From NCBI GenBank assembly GCA_035294855.1, contig DATGKD010000227.1, forward strand, positions 1-11,447: 11,447 nt of DNA, given 5' to 3'. The notes beneath the pieces are model-generated. The model was given only the letters and a program-made list of their open reading frames with translations. It ran no database searches and was not told the origin of the DNA. The position numbers and the translations under genes were made by a program. Position 1 is the stretch's first letter; every line of letters begins with the position of its first letter. This stretch comes from DATGKD01 sp035294855 (lineage in GTDB: Bacteria > Actinomycetota > Acidimicrobiia > Acidimicrobiales > UBA8190). Shown here in pieces: positions 5,869 through 11,447 of this stretch.

Positions 5869-6423
5869 TCACGGCTGTGCTCGCGGCTGTGCTCGCGGCT
5901 GTGCTCGCTGCTGGGCGCCCGCCTCTGGGCGGCCTGAGACCTCCGACCCGGCCGCACGCAGCCGGCGAATGCCTTCGTTCATCGCCGTGGCGATGAGGCG
6001 GTCGTTGTCCCGCGAGATGAAACGGTGGACCCGGCGCTCGAGCAGGACCCGCATCACCGGGTTGAACGCGTGATACGTCTCGCTGAAGTGGATCCGGGTG
6101 CGACCGTCGCCGAGGTCCTCGAGGCGGGTGCGCCCCTCTGCGCACGACCACAGCGGCTTGCCGATGGCGTCGTACTTCCACGACTCGTGCGGCTTCACCT
6201 CGGTCAACCACTCCCACGAGCGCCCGACGCCCCCGGTGAGCAGGTAGCGGGGCACGCGGAACGTGCACCGCCGCACGAGCCCCTCACCCACGTCGTCGCC
6301 GGGGTGGAGGATCTCGATGCCGACGCCGTCGCGGGCGGGACGGCGCGGCCCCCGGTACCAGAACAGCGACCACACCTCGGGCGGCGTGCCGTCCACGTCG
6401 ACCGAATAGCGGTGCTCGATCAC
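5869..6423 (-). CDS. SRPBCC-family protein with repetitive C-terminal tail
   Basis: This 184-residue protein opens with IEHRYSVDVDGTPPEVWSLFWY, a typical first strand and helix of the START/polyketide-cyclase fold. A beta-rich middle follows (RTRLEDLGDGRTRIHFSETYHAF) and then a long C-terminal helix (MRVLLERRVHRFISRDNDRLIATAMNEGIRRLR). It probably binds a lipid-like or aromatic ligand; no specific reaction can be assigned. The GTG start at 6423 is supported by GAGGA about 6 nt upstream. The last residues after the fold are a RAQP x3 tail encoded by a perfect 12-bp repeat, probably a recent expansion. It lies 41 nt upstream of the ECF sigma gene in the same direction. A GTG-to-downstream Met shift is unlikely because the first strand would be lost. 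Confidence 0.75.
   Translation of the reverse strand: MIEHRYSVDVDGTPPEVWSLFWYRGPRRPARDGVGIEILHPGDDVGEGLVRRCTFRVPRYLLTGGVGRSWEWLTEVKPHESWKYDAIGKPLWSCAEGRTRLEDLGDGRTRIHFSETYHAFNPVMRVLLERRVHRFISRDNDRLIATAMNEGIRRLRAAGSEVSGRPEAGAQQRAQPRAQPRAQP
5872..5907 (-). repeat. Perfect 12-bp tandem repeat (x3) at gene end
   Basis: CGGCTGTGCTCG (+ strand) is repeated three times without a mismatch. On the - strand it encodes the RAQP-type tail that ends the upstream SRPBCC protein. The first unit follows the stop codon directly. Confidence 0.92.
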
Positions 6424-6526
6424 GGTCGTTCCTCAGTGGTGAGCCCGTCCGTGCACATCGCACGATGACGGTAGCCCCGCGCACCTGGCCACGTCGGTGA
6501 GGGGCGCACGTCGGTGATGCACGGAC

Positions 6527-7123
6527 TCACCATGGCGTCCCGTATGCGTCGCGGTGCGCCTTCTCCGAGAGCGGTTGGCGCCGGGGCGGTCCCAACCGGC
6601 GAGCGGGATGCCCGAGAGGGACGACCGCGAGTGCGACGACCTCGGGCGGCAGGCCCACGACGGCGGCGAGCTCTTCCCCGAACACGGTCGGCAGCGTGGT
6701 GAGGGCCGAGCCCAGCCCGGCGGCGATCGCCGCCAACAGCAGGTTCTGCACGGCCGGGAACACCGATGCCTCGATGACCCGACGGTCTCCGAGCCGCGTG
6801 TCGCCCCCCACGACCACGAGCACCGGCGCGGCGGCCACGCCGCCGGCGGCGCCGGCATCGACGTCCTTCATGAGCGACGGTGACAGCCGACCCTCCGAAT
6901 GCGCACGCCCTCCCATCTCCCACACGCGTCGCGTCAGGTCTCCGATGGCAGCCCGCCGTGCCGCGTCTCGTACCACGACGAACACCCATGGCTGGCGGTT
7001 CTCGGCGCTCGGGGCGAACGTGGCCGCCTCGATGACCTGCGTGAGCGTCTCGTCGTCCACCGCTTCGTCGGTGAAGGACCGGCACGCGCGCTGGTTGCGG
7101 ACGACGTCGAAGAACTCGGGCAC
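6527..7123 (-). CDS. Nitroreductase-family FMN oxidoreductase
   Basis: This 198-residue protein matches the nitroreductase fold. The N-terminal RNQRACRSFTDEAVDDETL segment carries the FMN-phosphate-binding arginines and serine, followed by IEAATFAPSAENRQPWVFVVV. The central ASVFPAVQNLLLAAIAAGLGSALTTLP helix is typical, and so is the terminal VVPLGHPARRLGPPRRQPLSE segment. Members bind FMN as dimers and reduce nitroaromatics, quinones or other electron-poor substrates with NAD(P)H; the substrate here is unknown. The GTG start at 7123 is preceded by TAACGT and 8 nt, which fits a leaderless transcript. The gene lies upstream of the SRPBCC/sigma group on the same strand with a 103-nt gap, and downstream of the L,D-transpeptidase gene. 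Confidence 0.92.
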   Translation of the reverse strand: MPEFFDVVRNQRACRSFTDEAVDDETLTQVIEAATFAPSAENRQPWVFVVVRDAARRAAIGDLTRRVWEMGGRAHSEGRLSPSLMKDVDAGAAGGVAAAPVLVVVGGDTRLGDRRVIEASVFPAVQNLLLAAIAAGLGSALTTLPTVFGEELAAVVGLPPEVVALAVVPLGHPARRLGPPRRQPLSEKAHRDAYGTPW

Positions 7124-7131
7124 GCCGTCAG

Positions 7132-7137
7132 ACGTTA
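7132..7137 (-). promoter_or_regulatory. Probable -10 box for leaderless nitroreductase transcript
   Basis: TAACGT on the - strand fits the actinobacterial -10 consensus TANNNT and lies exactly 8 nt before the GTG start at 7123. Transcription would begin at or next to the start codon. No convincing -35 element is seen; the three 14-bp repeats begin 10 nt upstream of this box. Confidence 0.5.
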
Positions 7138-7147
7138 CGAGGTCCCT

Positions 7148-7189
7148 GTCGGTCGAGGAGCGTCGGTCGAGGAGCGTCGGTCGAGGAGA
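7148..7189. repeat. 14-bp tandem repeat (x3) upstream of nitroreductase promoter
   Basis: GTCGGTCGAGGAGC occurs at 7148-7161 and 7162-7175, and a third copy with one change (final A) at 7176-7189. The array lies between the L,D-transpeptidase stop and the nitroreductase -10 box, so it may be a neutral repeat or a set of protein-binding sites. Confidence 0.92.
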
Positions 7190-7207
7190 GCCCTTGCGGC
7201 GCTCCGG

Positions 7208-8128
7208 TCAGGAGGTCACGGCGGCCGCCGGCCCCATGACGATCCGCGGCTGCTGCGCAGGATCGAGCCACCGCAACACCTGGAGCAGCTCGTCGACGGG
7301 AATCGACACACATCCTGCCGTGGGCCCGCCCGTCGACACGTGCAGGAAGATGGCGCTCCCTGCGCCCGGCACGACGGGCGAGGTGTTGTAGGCGATCACC
7401 GCGCCGTAGTCGTAGGCAGGCGTGTTGTCCATGGGCTCAGGATTCGCTCCCGGGTTGGCGCTCGTGTCGTCCACCCATTGGTTGTAGAGCGGGCTCTGCG
7501 GGTCGTCGTCCCAGACGATGTTGTTCCCCGTCACCGGCCGGAAGGGAAAGTGAACACCGGGGTCGGCATCGACGCCGAAGAAGAAGCCGAACCCGAACGA
7601 CCCGGTGGGTGTCCGTCCGTCGCCTTCGGCCTTCTGGCCAGGCGGCGCGAACCCGTGGTACCCGAGCTCCGCCGTCCACGGTCCGAACACCTGCTGCCAA
7701 CCGCCCGATTGCCGTTGATAGGCCGTCAGCGTCGCCACCGTGGTGCCGTATCCCGACGCCACCACGGCCACGACCTGGGCGGCGTCACCCACGCCGGCGA
7801 GGCGCGTCACGAGAAGAGGCGCCGGCGCGGTTGGCGGCGGCGCCGGCGGCGCGGTCGTGGCCGGGGTGACCGGGGAGGCGGGTGCGGCCGTGGTGGCCGT
7901 CGTGGCCTCCGGCGCGGTCGCAGTGGTCGTGGTCACGGCGCGCGCGTGGTCGGGACGGGCATGGCGCGCCGAGACCACCGGACGCGTCGATGCACACGAC
8001 ATCACGAGCGTCGCCCCCACCAAGGCCGACACGGACGGCACGGCGATGCGGGACGCCGAGCGGCGCCCTGGGCCGCCGATTTGGCGGTGCGAGCTAGGGT
8101 GCGCGACCGTGCCGGGTTCCAGGCGCAT
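7208..8128 (-). CDS. Exported L,D-transpeptidase (YkuD domain)
   Basis: This 306-residue protein has a basic N-terminal region (GGPGRRSASR) and a hydrophobic segment AVPSVSALVGATLVMSC that suggests a signal peptide, possibly of a lipoprotein. An Ala/Thr/Pro-rich linker follows, to about residue 110. The C-terminal catalytic domain contains DGRTPTGSFGFGFFFGVDADPG and the active-site stretch HVSTGGPTAGCVSIP, with His263 and nucleophile Cys273. The family makes 3-3 crosslinks in peptidoglycan or attaches proteins to it, outside the membrane. The ATG at 8128 is supported by an AGGG-containing sequence upstream and keeps the basic n-region; a GTG at 8041 would remove the overlap with the divergent peptidase gene but loses the positive charges. 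The neighbour is another cell-wall enzyme transcribed divergently. Confidence 0.86.
   Translation of the reverse strand: MRLEPGTVAHPSSHRQIGGPGRRSASRIAVPSVSALVGATLVMSCASTRPVVSARHARPDHARAVTTTTATAPEATTATTAAPASPVTPATTAPPAPPPTAPAPLLVTRLAGVGDAAQVVAVVASGYGTTVATLTAYQRQSGGWQQVFGPWTAELGYHGFAPPGQKAEGDGRTPTGSFGFGFFFGVDADPGVHFPFRPVTGNNIVWDDDPQSPLYNQWVDDTSANPGANPEPMDNTPAYDYGAVIAYNTSPVVPGAGSAIFLHVSTGGPTAGCVSIPVDELLQVLRWLDPAQQPRIVMGPAAAVTS
8095..8100 (+). promoter_or_regulatory. Probable -10 box for leaderless M15 peptidase transcript
   Basis: TAGGGT fits TANNNT and is followed by 8 nt and then the GTG at 8109, the same layout as the nitroreductase and MarR genes. If the L,D-transpeptidase really starts at 8128, this box lies inside its coding region on the opposite strand. 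No clear -35 element is seen. Confidence 0.45.
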
Positions 8129-8897
8129 GCCCGCCCTGCTCGTCGCCACCGTCCTCCTCTCCGGCGTCGCTGCAGCCGCCTGCGCGACCGCCACTCCGAC
8201 GGCCGCCCACCGTCGGAGCGCCACGGCCCTGTCTTCCAGTACAGCCGCGCCGGCTCCCACCGGCGCCACAACGGCGGTCAGCCCATCGACCACGGCCGCG
8301 CCGGCTCCGACGACGTCGGCCGGGGCGCCGGCCTTCGTGGGCACAGCGGCGCCGGTGACCGCCGCGCAGGTGCCCTCGACGTGGCGACCGCGCTGCCCGG
8401 TGGGGCCCGACCAGCTGAGCATGCTGACCATGAGCTACTGGGGGTTCGACGAGCAACCGCACGTCGGGACCATGGTGGTCAACACGGCGGTGACCGCCGC
8501 GGTGCTGCACGTGTTCGGTGAGCTTTACGCCGAGCGCTTCCCGATCCACGAGATGCAGCCGCAGGATGCCTACGGCGGGCAGGATCCGGTGTCGATGGCG
8601 GCGGACAACACCTCGGGGTTCAACTGTCGCTACGCGGTGGCCGCCGGGCCGCCGTCGTGGTCGGTCCACGCCTACGGCGAGGCCATCGACGTGAACCCGG
8701 TCGAGAACCCATACATCGAAGGCGGGCAGGTGCAACCTCCACAGGGTCAGCCGTACCTCGATCGCTCGAACGTGCGACCCGGGATGGCGGTTCCCGGAGG
8801 GCAGCTCGTGCAGGCGTTCGCTTCGTCGGGCTGGCAGTGGGGCGGCCGATGGACCTCCAGCCCGGACTACCAGCACTTTTCGGCGAACGGGGGCTGA
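8109..8897 (+). CDS. Exported M15-family (VanY-like) peptidoglycan carboxypeptidase
   Basis: This 262-residue protein begins with a short signal sequence (PGSRRMPALLVATVLLSGVAAAAC), with Cys25 a possible weak lipobox. A Thr/Ala/Pro-rich linker extends to about residue 88, followed by the catalytic domain. Zinc-binding residues of the M15 fold are visible: S-x-H-x2-G-x-A-x-D as SVHAYGEAID (His177, Asp184) and the final ligand in DYQHFS (His256). The family trims D-Ala from peptidoglycan stem peptides (D,D- or L,D-cleavage). GTG at 8109 is preferred because of the -10 box 8 nt upstream and the RR-containing n-region; ATG at 8127 is the alternative. The gene is divergent from the L,D-transpeptidase, and its stop is 1 nt before the SDR start, so the SDR gene is probably co-transcribed. 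Confidence 0.88.
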   Translation: MPGSRRMPALLVATVLLSGVAAAACATATPTAAHRRSATALSSSTAAPAPTGATTAVSPSTTAAPAPTTSAGAPAFVGTAAPVTAAQVPSTWRPRCPVGPDQLSMLTMSYWGFDEQPHVGTMVVNTAVTAAVLHVFGELYAERFPIHEMQPQDAYGGQDPVSMAADNTSGFNCRYAVAAGPPSWSVHAYGEAIDVNPVENPYIEGGQVQPPQGQPYLDRSNVRPGMAVPGGQLVQAFASSGWQWGGRWTSSPDYQHFSANGG

Positions 8898-8898
8898 T

Positions 8899-9678
8899 GT
8901 GACCGCTGCGGCAGACCTCTTCTCGGTGGCCGGCAAGACCGTCCTCGTCACGGGCGGCTCCCGCGGTATCGGGAAGATGGTCGCCGCCGGCTTCGTCGAG
9001 GCGGGCGCCAAGGTCTACGTGTCCTCGCGCAAGGCCGACGCCTGCGAGGCGACCGCGTCCGAGCTCTCGGTGTCCGGCGAATGCCATGCGCTGCCGGCTG
9101 ACCTCTCCACCGAGGCCGGGGCCCGCGCTCTGGCCGACGCGCTCACAGCACGCGAGCCGCGCCTCCACGTCCTCGTGAACAACGCCGGCAACACCTGGGG
9201 TGCACCGCTCGAGGAATTCGACGACGCGGCCTGGGACCGGGTGCTGTCGCTCAACGTGAAGGGCGTGTTCCACACGACGAAGCTCCTCGTCCCCGCGCTG
9301 CGCGCCGCTTCGCAGCCCAACGATCCCGGGCGGGTGGTCAACGTCGGCTCGATCGACGGTCTGCGCGCGCCGTTCCTCGAGACCTACTCCTACTCGGCGT
9401 CGAAAGCCGCCGTGCACATGCTGACCCGGCACCTGGCCAAGCGACTGGCGCCGGACATCACCGTCAACGCCGTCGCCCCGGGGCCCTTCGAGTCGAAGAT
9501 GATGGCGGCGACACTCGACGCGTTCGGTGAACAGATTCGGGCCAGCACCCCTCTCCGCCGCATCGGGCGGCCCGACGACATGGCCGGCGTCGCCATCTAC
9601 CTGGCGTCGCGCGCCGGCGCCTACTTGACGGGAGCGGTCATCCCTGTCGACGGGGGCATCAGCACCGTCGGCGGCTGA
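8899..9678 (+). CDS. Short-chain dehydrogenase/reductase (SDR)
   Basis: This is a 259-residue classical SDR. It carries the coenzyme motif TGGSRGIG (18-25), which with Ser-Arg and SSRKADAC after strand 2 suggests NADP preference. It also has NNAG (94-97), Ser151, and the catalytic Tyr165/Lys169 in YSASK, followed by the NAVAPGPFESKM loop. The C-terminus AYLTGAVIPVDGGIS is standard. The family reduces carbonyls or oxidises alcohols; the substrate is not evident, and the SETYSYSASK-type segment resembles RhlG/FabG-like reductases. GTG at 8899 begins 1 nt after the stop of the peptidase gene, an unexpected operon partner. The stop codon lies in the first unit of a 32-bp tandem repeat, which makes the last five codons part of the repeat. 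Confidence 0.93.
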   Translation: MTAAADLFSVAGKTVLVTGGSRGIGKMVAAGFVEAGAKVYVSSRKADACEATASELSVSGECHALPADLSTEAGARALADALTAREPRLHVLVNNAGNTWGAPLEEFDDAAWDRVLSLNVKGVFHTTKLLVPALRAASQPNDPGRVVNVGSIDGLRAPFLETYSYSASKAAVHMLTRHLAKRLAPDITVNAVAPGPFESKMMAATLDAFGEQIRASTPLRRIGRPDDMAGVAIYLASRAGAYLTGAVIPVDGGISTVGG

Positions 9679-9739
9679 GTCGCCGCGGCAACAGCACCGT
9701 CGGCGGCTGAGTCGCCGCGGCATCAGCACCGTCGGCGGC
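9661..9739 (+). repeat. 32-bp tandem repeat (2.5 units) duplicating the SDR gene end
   Basis: The unit begins AGCACCGTCGGCGGCTGAG and is 32 bp long. Copies start at 9661, 9693 and 9725, the third truncated after 15 bp. Units one and two differ at one base, at their end. Unit one holds the last codons and TGA of the SDR gene. Each full unit can fold a short hairpin (GCGGC, 6-nt loop, GCCGC), so the array may weakly assist termination. Confidence 0.92.
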
Positions 9740-9747
9740 ACTCCCCC

Positions 9748-9765
9748 CAGGTGCATATGCTCCCG
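9748..9765 (+). promoter_or_regulatory. Promoter -10 box with overlapping palindrome (possible MarR operator)
   Basis: TATGCT (9756-9761) fits the -10 consensus TANNNT and lies 7 nt before the GTG at 9769, a leaderless layout. It overlaps an imperfect 18-bp palindrome, CAGGTGCATATGCTCCCG, with 7 of 9 paired positions centred on GCATATGC. MarR regulators often bind such palindromes in their own promoters, so autorepression is a reasonable inference. Confidence 0.45.
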
Positions 9766-9768
9766 GTC

Positions 9769-10236
9769 GTGAGTGGGCGGCGAATGCACGAGCCGGCCGA
9801 GCGCCGGACGTGGCAGGGCATCGTCGACTTGGTGATGTTCACGACCCACACGCACGATCGTCTCCACGACGTGGCCGAGACCTCGGGGCTCTCCCCTGCC
9901 CTCGTGAGGGCGATCCTTTCGCCGAGCTTCTCGGCGGGACGCCCGGTGCCGTTGCGCTTGCTCTCCGAGCAATGGCGGTGCGATCCGTCGTACGTGACGT
10001 CGCGGGTGAGCGAACTGGAGCAGCGTGGCCTCGTCGAACGCCGCTTCGATTCCGAGGACCACCGCTTCAAGACGGTCGTGCTCACGGACAAAGGCGAGCA
10101 GATGCGCGCGGAGATGCGCGAGCTCCTGCACGAGCCCCCGGGGTTCGTGGGAACGCTCAGCCCCGCCGAGCACCGCACCCTCGGCGCCCTCCTCGACAAG
10201 CTGGCGCGCGCATCGAAGGGGACGGCGTGCGGCTGA
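9769..10236 (+). CDS. MarR-family transcriptional regulator
   Basis: This 155-residue winged-helix protein has the helix-turn-helix and wing in LRLLSEQWRCDPSYVTSRVSELEQRGLVERRFDSEDHRFKTVVLTDKG (about 63-109). DSEDHRF corresponds to the conserved DxRDxR-like wing, and C-terminal helices for dimerisation follow. Such regulators usually repress adjacent operons and release DNA on binding a phenolic or other small ligand. GTG at 9769 is chosen because TATGCT lies 7 nt upstream; GTG at 9751 or ATG at 9757 would put the -10 box inside the gene. It overlaps the following oxidoreductase gene by 10 nt, so it most likely controls that gene and the reductase after it. Confidence 0.88.
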   Translation: MSGRRMHEPAERRTWQGIVDLVMFTTHTHDRLHDVAETSGLSPALVRAILSPSFSAGRPVPLRLLSEQWRCDPSYVTSRVSELEQRGLVERRFDSEDHRFKTVVLTDKGEQMRAEMRELLHEPPGFVGTLSPAEHRTLGALLDKLARASKGTACG

Positions 10237-11255
10237 GCACCCTGCTCGACTACTCCGGAGGCGTCAAGCAATCGGCGGACCGTGTCGTCGAGCTCGAACG
10301 CGCCGGGCTGGACATCGTGTGGGTGGCCGAGGCGTATGGGCTCGACGCCCCGAGCCAGCTGGGCTACCTGGCAGCGCGCACCGAGCGCATCGAACTGGGC
10401 TCGGCCATCCTCCCCATCTACTCGCGCACCCCTGTGCTGCTCGCCCAGACCGCGGCGGGGATCGACGCTCTGAGCGAAGGGAGGTTCATCCTGGGCCTCG
10501 GGGCGTCGGGGCCCCAGGTGGTCGAAGGGTGGCACGGCGTGCCTTACTCCCGGCCCATTGCCCGCACCCGGGAGATCATCGACATCTGCCGCAAGGTGTG
10601 GCGTCGCGAGGTGGTGACGAACGACGGCTTCTACCGGATCCCGTTGCCGCCCGGCGAGGGCACCGGCCTCGGCAAGCCCCTCAAGCTCATCAACCATCCC
10701 GTGCGCGAGCGCATCCCCATCTGGGTGGCGTCGATGGGGCCGAAGAACGTCGCCATGACGGCCGAGGTCGCCGACGGATGGTTCCCGTTCCTGTACGTCC
10801 CCGAACGCGCCCAGGAAGTGTTCGGCGACGCCCTCGCGGCGGGCGCCGCGAAGCGCCCGTCCGAGCTCGCCCCCCTCGACATCGCCGGTGGTGGCATCGC
10901 CGCCATCGGCGAAGGACTGGAGCCCCTGCGCGACATCGCCCGCCCGATAACCGCGCTGTACATCGGTGGCATGGGCGCGCCGGGGAAGAATTTCTACAAC
11001 GACCTGGCGGCCCGGTACGGCTACGAAGAAGAGGCCCGCGTGATCCAGGAGCTGTACCTGAGCGGCAAGAAGGAGGAGGCCGCGGCGGCAGTGCCCGCCG
11101 AGCTCCTCGAGCTGACGTCGCTCATCGGTCCGCCGGCGTACGTTCGCGAGCGGGTGGCCGCATATCGCGAAGCCGGGGTGACGGTGCTGAACGTCACCGC
11201 CATCGGACCGGATCCGCTCGGCACGCTCGAGCGGCTCAAGGAATGGTGCGAGTGA
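10227..11255 (+). CDS. Luciferase-like (LLM class) oxidoreductase, probably F420-dependent
   Basis: This 342-residue protein has the TIM-barrel pattern of bacterial luciferase-like monooxygenases. Visible parts are the N-terminal RLSTLLDYSGG strand, then GLDIVWVAEAYGLDAPSQLGYLAARTERIELGSAILPIYSRTPVLLAQTAAGIDALSEGRFILGLGASGPQVVEGWHG, and later IPIWVASMGPKNVAMTAEVADGWFP. These features resemble the mycobacterial Rv3520c-type F420-dependent group; F420 rather than FMN is inferred from that similarity. The substrate is unknown. The GTG start at 10227 has GAAGGGGA about 5 nt upstream and lies within the last codons of the MarR gene (10-nt overlap in another frame), so the two are coupled. The next gene starts 4 nt after its stop. 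Confidence 0.9.
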   Translation: MRLSTLLDYSGGVKQSADRVVELERAGLDIVWVAEAYGLDAPSQLGYLAARTERIELGSAILPIYSRTPVLLAQTAAGIDALSEGRFILGLGASGPQVVEGWHGVPYSRPIARTREIIDICRKVWRREVVTNDGFYRIPLPPGEGTGLGKPLKLINHPVRERIPIWVASMGPKNVAMTAEVADGWFPFLYVPERAQEVFGDALAAGAAKRPSELAPLDIAGGGIAAIGEGLEPLRDIARPITALYIGGMGAPGKNFYNDLAARYGYEEEARVIQELYLSGKKEEAAAAVPAELLELTSLIGPPAYVRERVAAYREAGVTVLNVTAIGPDPLGTLERLKEWCE

Positions 11256-11259
11256 CGCC

Positions 11260-11447
11260 GTGGCCGCGCTCGTGAACCGCCGCGTCGTGCTCGCCCGCCG
11301 CCCGAACGGCTTGGCCGCGCCCGACACCGTGCGCGTCGAGGAGGAAGCTGTCCCCGAGCCCGGCTCCGGCCAGGCTCTGGTGCGCGTCCGGTACCTGTCG
11401 ATCGACCCGACGATCCGCACCTGGATGGACGACCGGCCCGGTTACCT
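11260..11447 (+). CDS. MDR-family NADP-dependent oxidoreductase, N-terminal fragment
   Basis: The window ends 62 codons into this gene. The visible N-terminus, NRRVVLARRPNG followed by VRVEEEAVPEPGSGQALVRVRYLSIDPTIRTWMDD, matches the opening of medium-chain reductases of the leukotriene B4 dehydrogenase / CurA type, in which SIDPxxRxWM is characteristic. These reduce the double bond of alpha,beta-unsaturated carbonyls with NADPH; the nucleotide-binding domain is outside the window. GTG at 11260 lies 4 nt after the stop of the LLM oxidoreductase gene, so it is probably the third gene of the MarR-led operon. GTG at 11272 is an alternative start. Confidence 0.88.
   Translation, partial: MAALVNRRVVLARRPNGLAAPDTVRVEEEAVPEPGSGQALVRVRYLSIDPTIRTWMDDRPGY

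Noticed and set aside
6424..6526. The 103-nt gap after the nitroreductase: a 5-bp hairpin (CGTGC/GCACG, 6450-6464) and a 10-bp direct repeat (ACGTCGGTGA at 6491 and 6508)
   Set aside because: The hairpin is short and lacks a T-tract, and the repeat overlaps no gene start; both are weak enough to be chance in such GC-rich DNA.
7148..7189. A CRISPR-like array
   Set aside because: The repeats are only 14 bp and directly adjacent, with no spacers; no cas gene is present.
9723..11420. A long open frame (565 codons) on the - strand across the MarR and LLM genes
   Set aside because: No domain pattern; the + strand carries clear family motifs across the whole stretch.

Overview
The window is high-GC, gene-dense DNA, probably from an actinobacterium and possibly an environmental or acidimicrobial-like lineage. 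Support for this is the heavy G/C third-position use, many GTG starts, a luciferase-like oxidoreductase of the F420-dependent type, alanine/threonine/proline-rich exported proteins, and three genes whose GTG start lies 7-8 nt after a TANNNT -10 box, the leaderless-transcript layout common in actinobacteria. The genus cannot be read from the sequence. No tRNA, rRNA, CRISPR array, insertion sequence or phage gene was seen.

Region 1 (1-3822, + strand): the C-terminal end of a sensor histidine kinase, then a tightly packed redox operon. The operon encodes a small membrane-anchored Ser-rich protein, an ApbE-type FAD:protein FMN transferase, a ferric-reductase-like haem membrane protein, a NuoF-like flavin/Fe-S protein with an SLBB segment, and a small three-cysteine ferredoxin. 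This matches actinobacterial flavinylation-linked electron-transfer clusters: NADH or ferredoxin electrons would pass via NuoF-like protein and ferredoxin to the haem membrane protein and then to a covalently bound FMN outside the membrane. The unusual point is that the usual FMN_bind acceptor domain is absent. The small protein has the anchor and linker of such an acceptor but stops at a short tail resembling only the flavinylation motif. A direct repeat with 11-bp period just after the kinase gene suggests control by its two-component system.

Region 2 (3823-7207): a + strand SAM-dependent methyltransferase converges on a - strand group. In transcription order the - strand group is a nitroreductase, an SRPBCC protein, an ECF sigma factor and a second SRPBCC protein that overlaps the sigma gene by 4 nt. 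No anti-sigma factor is seen. A strong hairpin encloses the sigma start codon.

Region 3 (7208-8897): two divergent, exported cell-wall enzymes, an L,D-transpeptidase (-) and an M15/VanY-like metallopeptidase (+), with overlapping 5' ends.

Region 4 (8899-11447, + strand): an SDR oxidoreductase directly after the peptidase, then a MarR-family regulator overlapping a luciferase-like (probably F420-dependent) oxidoreductase, and the start of a medium-chain NADP-dependent reductase. These look like a small regulated set of redox enzymes acting on an unknown small molecule.

Short tandem repeats recur at gene ends (18-bp x3, 12-bp x3, 14-bp x3, 32-bp x2.5), and two coding linkers are also built of DNA repeats (9-bp and 15-bp units).
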